From: Parvicella sp964387945
Lineage (GTDB): Bacteria; Bacteroidota; Bacteroidia; Flavobacteriales_D; Parvicellaceae
Direction: 5' to 3'
Assembly (NCBI GenBank): GCA_964387945.1
Contig: CAYLYX010000005.1
Location: 213,432-277,431, forward strand
Length of the DNA: 64,000 nucleotides
This document shows, one piece after another, positions 59,890 through 64,000 of this stretch. Numbering within the stretch: the stretch's first letter is position 1; the number at the start of each line of letters is the position of its first letter. Position numbers and translations under genes: made by a program. The notes beneath the pieces were generated by a model that saw only the letters and a list, made by a program, of their open reading frames with translations, was not told the DNA's origin and ran no database searches.

Positions 59890-59920
59890 AAAAAAGCCCA
59901 ACACATTTGTGTTGAGCTTT
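59890..59920 (-). terminator. minus-strand terminator
   Basis: Read on the minus strand, AAAGCTCAACACA pairs with TGTGTTGGGCTTT (one mismatch), then TTTTTTCGTTTT. There is no gene upstream on that strand before the tRNA-like fragment at 59931. Confidence 0.75.
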
Positions 59921-59930
59921 GATTTCTTAG

Positions 59931-59956
59931 TGGGCGATGCTAGAGAAAATTCGAAC
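59931..59956 (-). other. tRNA 3'-end-like fragment
   Basis: On the minus strand the sequence reads GTTCGAAT ... ATCGCCCA, followed by CTAAGAAA and the terminator at 59890-59920. That is the layout of a tRNA end (T loop, acceptor 3' arm, discriminator A, terminator). Ten bases instead of five separate the T loop from the acceptor arm and no tRNA body precedes it. It may be a relic left by integration at a tRNA gene, or chance. Confidence 0.3.
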
Positions 59957-60061
59957 TATTTCTTTGATGATGTTAAGTTGATTGAAACGAATATAGATAG
60001 TTTTTATCAATAACTTTTAAGTGCTTTTAGAACAATATGTTTTGCTGCTCTAACATACATA

Positions 60062-60075
60062 TTAGGCTCGCCTAA
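60062..60075. promoter_or_regulatory. DtxR/MntR-type metalloregulator box
   Basis: TTAGGC-TC-GCCTAA is a perfect inverted repeat of the TTAGGC/GCCTAA type used by DtxR/MntR regulators. It overlaps the -33 area of the TAcgTTTG promoter at 60087-60094. Confidence 0.55.
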
Positions 60076-60086
60076 AATATTTTTTT

Positions 60087-60094
60087 TACGTTTG
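60087..60094 (+). promoter_or_regulatory. -7 element of the truncated lipoprotein gene
   Basis: TAcgTTTG is a perfect -7 match. Transcription would start close to the ATG at 60102. Confidence 0.6.
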
Positions 60095-60101
60095 TAAAAA
60101 A

Positions 60102-60242
60102 ATGATAATGCAACACATAAAAATCACCCCAGTTCTATTCGTAATTACTGTTTTAGCAGCATCATGTGAGAAAACAATGCCCTGCAAAAAACACTTCCTG
60201 TTACAACAGTGTAATTTGACTAGTATAGTCAGCATATTATGA
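60102..60242 (+). pseudogene. 5' remnant of a metal-transport lipoprotein gene
   Basis: Only 46 residues remain. MIMQHIKITPVLFVITVLAA ends in the lipobox AASC (Cys22), and then unrelated sequence runs to a stop. The promoter with an overlapping metalloregulator box and the lipoprotein leader fit the start of a TroA/ZnuA-type substrate-binding protein, whose mature body is missing. Since the box, promoter and leader are intact but the gene ends within about 70 bases of the leader, it appears cut off by the rearrangement that placed the metal-efflux cluster here. The family assignment rests only on the leader and context. Confidence 0.4.
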
Positions 60243-60278
60243 AGCAATCATCTTCTAATATTAGGACGTCATATTTCG

Positions 60279-60704
60279 CTATTCACCATTCCCCCTTGTA
60301 AAAAAGAAAGCAGAGTGCTTTTTATTTTTCACAAAAAAGATAACTTCAACTTTAAGGGGATCGTTAGAATCCAAGTGAACTCTGTAAGATGCATCGTCAA
60401 TTTTATTCGTAATAACTTCAACTTTCTTTTCATTGTTTAATATTGAAACTTTACATGACACTGTTTTTTTAGTTACTATTTTTCCTGCATAATTCATTAA
60501 GTAAATAGTTGTATTATTACTTTTTTGCATCCAATTGGTAACTACTTCGATATAATATTTTCCTGCTTTTTCCACTACACCATTATGAGGTGGATGATTT
60601 ACTAGATTATATAAATCATTATCATGGTTATGTCCGGAGTGATCATGTTGTGAAAATGATGAAATAGAGATTAATACATAAATTGTAAGTATTAGAAGTT
60701 TCAT
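60279..60704 (-). CDS. exported His-rich protein of the metal-efflux cluster
   Basis: The product has 141 residues. The signal peptide (KLLILTIYVLISISSFSQ) is followed by a His-rich N terminus (HDHSGHNHDND) suited to metal binding, then a PPHNG motif and a strand-rich domain (KYYIEVVTNWMQKSNNTTIY). Similar small periplasmic proteins accompany Bacteroidota heavy-metal efflux genes. A metal-buffering role is inferred from the His run and from the position 18 bases behind the P-type ATPase gene. Confidence 0.75.
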   Translation of the reverse strand: MKLLILTIYVLISISSFSQHDHSGHNHDNDLYNLVNHPPHNGVVEKAGKYYIEVVTNWMQKSNNTTIYLMNYAGKIVTKKTVSCKVSILNNEKKVEVITNKIDDASYRVHLDSNDPLKVEVIFFVKNKKHSAFFFTRGNGE

Positions 60705-60722
60705 TTTATTAATTTTTAGTTA

Positions 60723-62717
60723 TTACCATTTCATTCGTTGTATTCTAATGGCATTCAATATTGCCAATAAGGCAACACCTACATCCGCAAAAACAGCTTC
60801 CCACATAGTGGCAATTCCGCCTGCACCTAAAGCAAGTACAATTAACTTTACACCAAAAGCCAAGATGATATTTTGAATAACGATTTTCTTGGTCGCATGA
60901 CTAATGGAAATAGCAGTCTTGATCTTTGATGGATGGTCTGTTTGAATGACAACATCAGCAGTTTCAATGGCCGCATCACTACCCATTGCACCCATGGCGA
61001 CACCAACATCACTAATGGCCAAAACCGGTGCATCATTGATTCCATCACCTATAAAAGCAACCACCTTTCTTGCATCAGCTTTGATCTCTTGAACTTTGCT
61101 AACTTTGTCTTGAGGTAGTAAGCCTCCAAAAGCTTGTTGAATGTTCAAAGCTTTGGCTACTTTGGTAACAATGCTTTGCTTGTCACCTGAAAGCATTACT
61201 GGGGTAATGTTCTGTTCATGCAAGCCAGTTATAGTATCTTTTGCATCTTCCTTAATTTGATCAGAAATGGTAATATACCCTTCATAATTACCATTCAAAG
61301 CCACAACCACGATACTTTCATTAATGGTGTTGATTTCTTCTGGATATGTGATTTCATTTTTTTGGAGCAATCTCGCATTACCAACCAATATCTGTTGGCC
61401 ATTAGATATGGCTTGAAGCCCATGTCCTGGTATTTCATGTACTTCATTAATGGCAACATTTGAATGTTGGTCTGAAGCTTCAACTATAGCTCTGGCTATT
61501 GGATGATTTGAATTCTTTTCTACGCCTGCCACCAAGTTTAGAAAGTCTGCTTCATTCATAGATTCAGAATGAATTTTTTCTACATGAAAGACACCCTGAG
61601 TTAAGGTTCCGGTTTTATCCATTACCACGGTATTTACTTTCGTCAAAACATCCAGGTAATTAGATCCTTTAAAAAGAATTCCGTTTTTTGAGGCTGCACC
61701 GATTCCACCAAAATATCCTAGCGGAATAGAAATGACCAAAGCACACGGACATGAGATCACTAAGAAAATTAGTGCTCTGTATAACCAATCGTTGAAGATG
61801 TATTCCTCAACAAATAAATAAGGCAGGAATGTCAAAGCTGCTGCTAATCCAACTACAATGGGTGTATAAACTCTTGCAAATTTTCGTATGAACAGTTCTG
61901 TTGGTGCCTTCTGAGAGGAAGCATTTTCTACTAGCTCAAGAATTCTCGACAACGAACTGTCCGCATATTCTTTAGTAACATATACTTCTATAACTGGTCC
62001 TTCATTGATCATTCCTGCAAGCACTTCTGCTTCTTTTTGGAGCTCCACCGGAACACTTTCACCAGTCAATGCAGCGGTATTTAAAACTCCATGATCTGAC
62101 AGTAATAGACCATCAAGTGGCACCTTCTCACCTGATCTCACTTGCAGTTTTTCACCAACATGCACTTTTTCGGGCGCCACTTCAACAACCTTATCATCTT
62201 TGATCACATTGGCAGAATCAGGTCGTAGATCTAGAAGAGCCTTGATATTACCTTTCGCTTTTCTTACTGCAGCTGATTGGAAGAGTTCACCAATAGAATA
62301 GAAGAGCATCACGGCAACGGCTTCAGGGTATTCTCCTATGTAAAATGCACCCACCGTTGCTATAACCATGAGCGTGAATTCTGAAAATAGATCTTTTTTA
62401 ACAGTAGCTTTCCATGCATCTTTTATAACCGGTAAAGCAACTGGAGCATAAGCAAGCATGTAAAGTCCTAATCGAACATAACTATCATACCATTCAGGTT
62501 TGATGAGGTTGTCAAAAATAATGGCGATCATCAACAAAACAAATGTGATGATAGAAGGTATATATGGCTTTAATGCACTTGCTGATTTGCTTGTCTTGTC
62601 TTTAGATTGATCGGCAATTAAGTTAATCTTTTCCTCAACATGACAGCACTCAATTTCACCATCACCGTTATACGTGTGAAAATGCCTTTCGTTTGGTTTG
62701 ATTTGATCTATATCCAT
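60723..62717 (-). CDS. heavy-metal-translocating P-type ATPase (Zn/Cd/Pb type)
   Basis: This 664-residue P1B ATPase exports divalent metal. Motifs are TGES at 218-221, the transmembrane metal site CPC at 323-325, the phosphorylated Asp367 in DKTGT, HP (Ser-Asn-His-Pro in KNSNHPIARAI) and GDGINDAP. A Lys in VKLIVLALGAGG and an Asp in FADVGVALLAIL near the end are those of the ZntA/CadA class. The canonical N-terminal HMA domain (GMTCxxC) is missing. Instead there is a short HFHTYNGDGEIECCHVEE segment with His and Cys-Cys. It overlaps the upstream membrane protein gene by ten bases. Confidence 0.94.
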   Translation of the reverse strand: MDIDQIKPNERHFHTYNGDGEIECCHVEEKINLIADQSKDKTSKSASALKPYIPSIITFVLLMIAIIFDNLIKPEWYDSYVRLGLYMLAYAPVALPVIKDAWKATVKKDLFSEFTLMVIATVGAFYIGEYPEAVAVMLFYSIGELFQSAAVRKAKGNIKALLDLRPDSANVIKDDKVVEVAPEKVHVGEKLQVRSGEKVPLDGLLLSDHGVLNTAALTGESVPVELQKEAEVLAGMINEGPVIEVYVTKEYADSSLSRILELVENASSQKAPTELFIRKFARVYTPIVVGLAAALTFLPYLFVEEYIFNDWLYRALIFLVISCPCALVISIPLGYFGGIGAASKNGILFKGSNYLDVLTKVNTVVMDKTGTLTQGVFHVEKIHSESMNEADFLNLVAGVEKNSNHPIARAIVEASDQHSNVAINEVHEIPGHGLQAISNGQQILVGNARLLQKNEITYPEEINTINESIVVVALNGNYEGYITISDQIKEDAKDTITGLHEQNITPVMLSGDKQSIVTKVAKALNIQQAFGGLLPQDKVSKVQEIKADARKVVAFIGDGINDAPVLAISDVGVAMGAMGSDAAIETADVVIQTDHPSKIKTAISISHATKKIVIQNIILAFGVKLIVLALGAGGIATMWEAVFADVGVALLAILNAIRIQRMKW

Positions 62718-63310
62718 CTTCGAACGTTTTTCTTGTATTCAATATAATCTTGTCCATGAATCTTTTCAAGGTATTCTTCTTCTAATCTGGTTTGAATTTG
62801 AAGAATAAAATAGCATAGGATAAAAAGTGTAAGCGTTATTGCATTGGGTGCGATAAAAAAGGTCCCTAAATAGATGAGCAACACTCCTAGGAAAACAGGA
62901 TTTCTTGACAGCTTGAATATACCTACACTAACTAGGCTGGTTTTTTCTTCATAATCTATTCCAATTCGCCAAGAATTTGACATCTGATATTGAGCAACAA
63001 TTGTCCAGATCAATGAGGCTATTAATATACCAGCACCAGTCCATTTTAACACTTCTAAATGCAAATAAGTGAGTGGACCTAAAAATGCTGAATAAATGTC
63101 TTCAAAAAATGAGAACAGTACGATTACAGACAGACTTATAACTGTCATGATTTTGAATACAAATCCAATGTAATCATGAGCGTTTTCAGATTTACTGAAA
63201 ACAAACGGATTTTGTCCTGTTTTTTTCCACTGCACATAACTTCTGATCACGAAAACTTGAAAAAAGTAAACGATCATAAAAGCAGGCAAAAATATTTGAA
63301 ACAATGTCAT
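62708..63310 (-). CDS. isoprenylcysteine-carboxyl-methyltransferase-like membrane protein
   Basis: The product has 200 residues with five or six transmembrane helices and the ICMT/PEMT signature near the C terminus: LVSVGIFKLSRNPVFLGVLL (SAM-binding region), then RLEEEYLEKIHGQDYIEYKK. The bacterial family is often found inside heavy-metal efflux clusters, but the methyl acceptor is unknown. Its last ten bases overlap the ATPase start, which indicates coupled translation. Confidence 0.85.
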   Translation of the reverse strand: MTLFQIFLPAFMIVYFFQVFVIRSYVQWKKTGQNPFVFSKSENAHDYIGFVFKIMTVISLSVIVLFSFFEDIYSAFLGPLTYLHLEVLKWTGAGILIASLIWTIVAQYQMSNSWRIGIDYEEKTSLVSVGIFKLSRNPVFLGVLLIYLGTFFIAPNAITLTLFILCYFILQIQTRLEEEYLEKIHGQDYIEYKKNVRRWI

Positions 63311-63361
63311 AATCTAAATCTAAAACAAGGTCAGAGGATAATCCCGTGACCTTTTGTGTAA

Positions 63362-63520
63362 TTAATGATCATGCCCGTCATGGTCACTATGGTCATGGTC
63401 ATGATCCTCATGACTTTCTTCAGTGTTCGTATCTTCTTCACCTCCACCACATGATGGTAAAGTTGTTAGACCAAAAGTTAAAAGCGCCATAAGCGTAATT
63501 GTTTGAAATTTAAGTTTCAT
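63362..63520 (-). CDS. very small His/Asp-rich lipoprotein
   Basis: The mature protein is only about 30 residues. A signal (KLKFQTITLMALLTFGLTTL) ends in the lipobox LPSC, followed by GGGEEDTNTEE and a tail of alternating His and Asp (SHEDHDHDHSDHDGHDH). It is a clear metal-chelating peptide anchored in the envelope. The upstream frame extends to 63553, but ATG 63520 (MKLKFQTI) starts the signal. It sits between the RND adaptor gene and the methyltransferase-like gene. Confidence 0.78.
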   Translation of the reverse strand: MKLKFQTITLMALLTFGLTTLPSCGGGEEDTNTEESHEDHDHDHSDHDGHDH

Positions 63521-63554
63521 ACCGTTGTTATTTATTGATTTCAGATTAAACATA

Positions 63555-64000
63555 TTAATGGCTGTGTTCAGCCTCTCCTTTTTTCAATTCAGCCATTAGG
63601 TTGTAAGCATTATTCCATGCAATTAAAGTTCCCTCTAATAAAGGCTCGAAAAGCTTGATTTCGAGCCATCCTCCATCTTTGACTCCGACAGCAACTTCAA
63701 TAGGTTCAAAAGCCCATTTATCAGCCTCTTTCTTAGCTTTGAATATGTAGTATTTCTCTTCTTCTCTCACCACGGCTTCTTCAGGCAAGGCTTTACTCAT
63801 ATAATCTTCTACATTAATTCTTCCTTTCACATACATACCTGGAATCAAATGTCCTTCTTTATTATCAATTTTCGCATGAATGAGAACCGCATTAGGATTT
63901 TGTTCAAAGCTTTGACCTACGGAATATATCGTAGCGGACAATGTTTTATCAGGTACTGATTCAACTGAGAAAAATAAAATTTGGCCTTCTTTTACTTTGT
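63555..64000 (-). CDS. RND efflux periplasmic adaptor (CusB/CzcB-like), 5' end outside window
   Basis: About 148 C-terminal residues are visible. They contain the beta-barrel strand FFSVESVPDKTLSATIYSVG, then NKEGHLIPGMYVKGRI (typical adaptor loop before the membrane-proximal domain), EEAVVREEEKYYIF and a His-ended tail GEAEHSH. The frame is open to the window edge, so TTG 63941 is not the start. Adaptors of this kind join an RND pump to an outer-membrane channel to expel Cu, Zn, Co or Cd. The rest of the pump should lie beyond 64000. Confidence 0.88.
   Translation of the reverse strand, partial: KVKEGQILFFSVESVPDKTLSATIYSVGQSFEQNPNAVLIHAKIDNKEGHLIPGMYVKGRINVEDYMSKALPEEAVVREEEKYYIFKAKKEADKWAFEPIEVAVGVKDGGWLEIKLFEPLLEGTLIAWNNAYNLMAELKKGEAEHSH

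Noticed and set aside
59926..60000. A complete minus-strand tRNA gene
   Set aside because: Only T-loop-like and acceptor-like pieces are present at wrong spacing. No anticodon arm or D arm can be drawn.

Overview
The window is from a Bacteroidota genome, most likely order Flavobacteriales in the broad sense. The evidence is consistent throughout. Promoters follow the Bacteroidota pattern (TTG, about 19 bp, TAnnTTTG). Shine-Dalgarno sequences are essentially absent. Many secreted proteins end in type IX secretion (T9SS) sorting domains of both kinds, type A and type B (CHU_C). PorP/SprF proteins occur, ribosomal protein S16 carries a long acidic tail, and a class II HMG-CoA reductase is present. 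The sequence is a draft assembly, with a 10-base N gap at 17573-17582.

Layout. 1-11 kb: an ECF sigma factor with a membrane partner cut by the window edge, an Smr-domain protein, a tandem-PDZ S41 protease, rpsP, a LamG-repeat secreted protein, a PhoD-like phosphatase, a GlcD-type FAD oxidase and tRNA-Lys. 11-16 kb: a probable structured RNA, an HTH regulator and a TPR / PorE-like OmpA / DUF4919 envelope operon. 16-26 kb: a superfamily 1 helicase, HMG-CoA reductase, small conserved proteins and a two-VWA secreted protein. 26-31 kb: a sortilin-like BNR propeller followed by a Crp/DUF202/small membrane protein operon. 31-37 kb: a T9SS export module of two paralogous secreted proteins, one with a type A and one with a type B signal, plus a PorP/SprF barrel fused to an OmpA peptidoglycan-binding domain. 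37-43.5 kb: a fatty-acid beta-oxidation operon (marR-fadN-fadA-fadE) with a twin operator in front and a four-helix-bundle gene inserted in the middle. 43.5-47.4 kb: a histidine kinase, typA, a MazG-like hydrolase and a GNAT. 47.7-56.2 kb: a 2498-residue SprB-like adhesin with 18 repeats and its PorP/SprF partner. 56.2-59.7 kb: a frameshifted ytxJ, a CotH-kinase protein and a beta-barrel protein. 59.7-64 kb: a boundary zone (candidate small RNA, tRNA-like fragment, orphan metalloregulator box with a truncated lipoprotein) followed by a heavy-metal efflux cluster (P-type ATPase, methyltransferase-like membrane protein, His-rich lipoprotein, RND adaptor) running off the end.

Most unusual structure. 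The four-helix-bundle gene inside the fad operon is bracketed by two inverted 31-nt units. Each unit is four heptanucleotides of the form GA(C/T)nnTn followed by GAC. A second inverted pair of such units, with no gene between, sits in the next intergenic spacer (40461-40543). Another 7-nt periodic tract of different core (TTTCnnn) lies at 31263-31297. This looks like a small gene-carrying, heptad-built repeat family. Other leads are the PorP-OmpA fusion module, two candidate structured RNAs (11155-11346 and 59752-59843), the MarR twin operator and the broken metal-uptake locus at 60062-60242.
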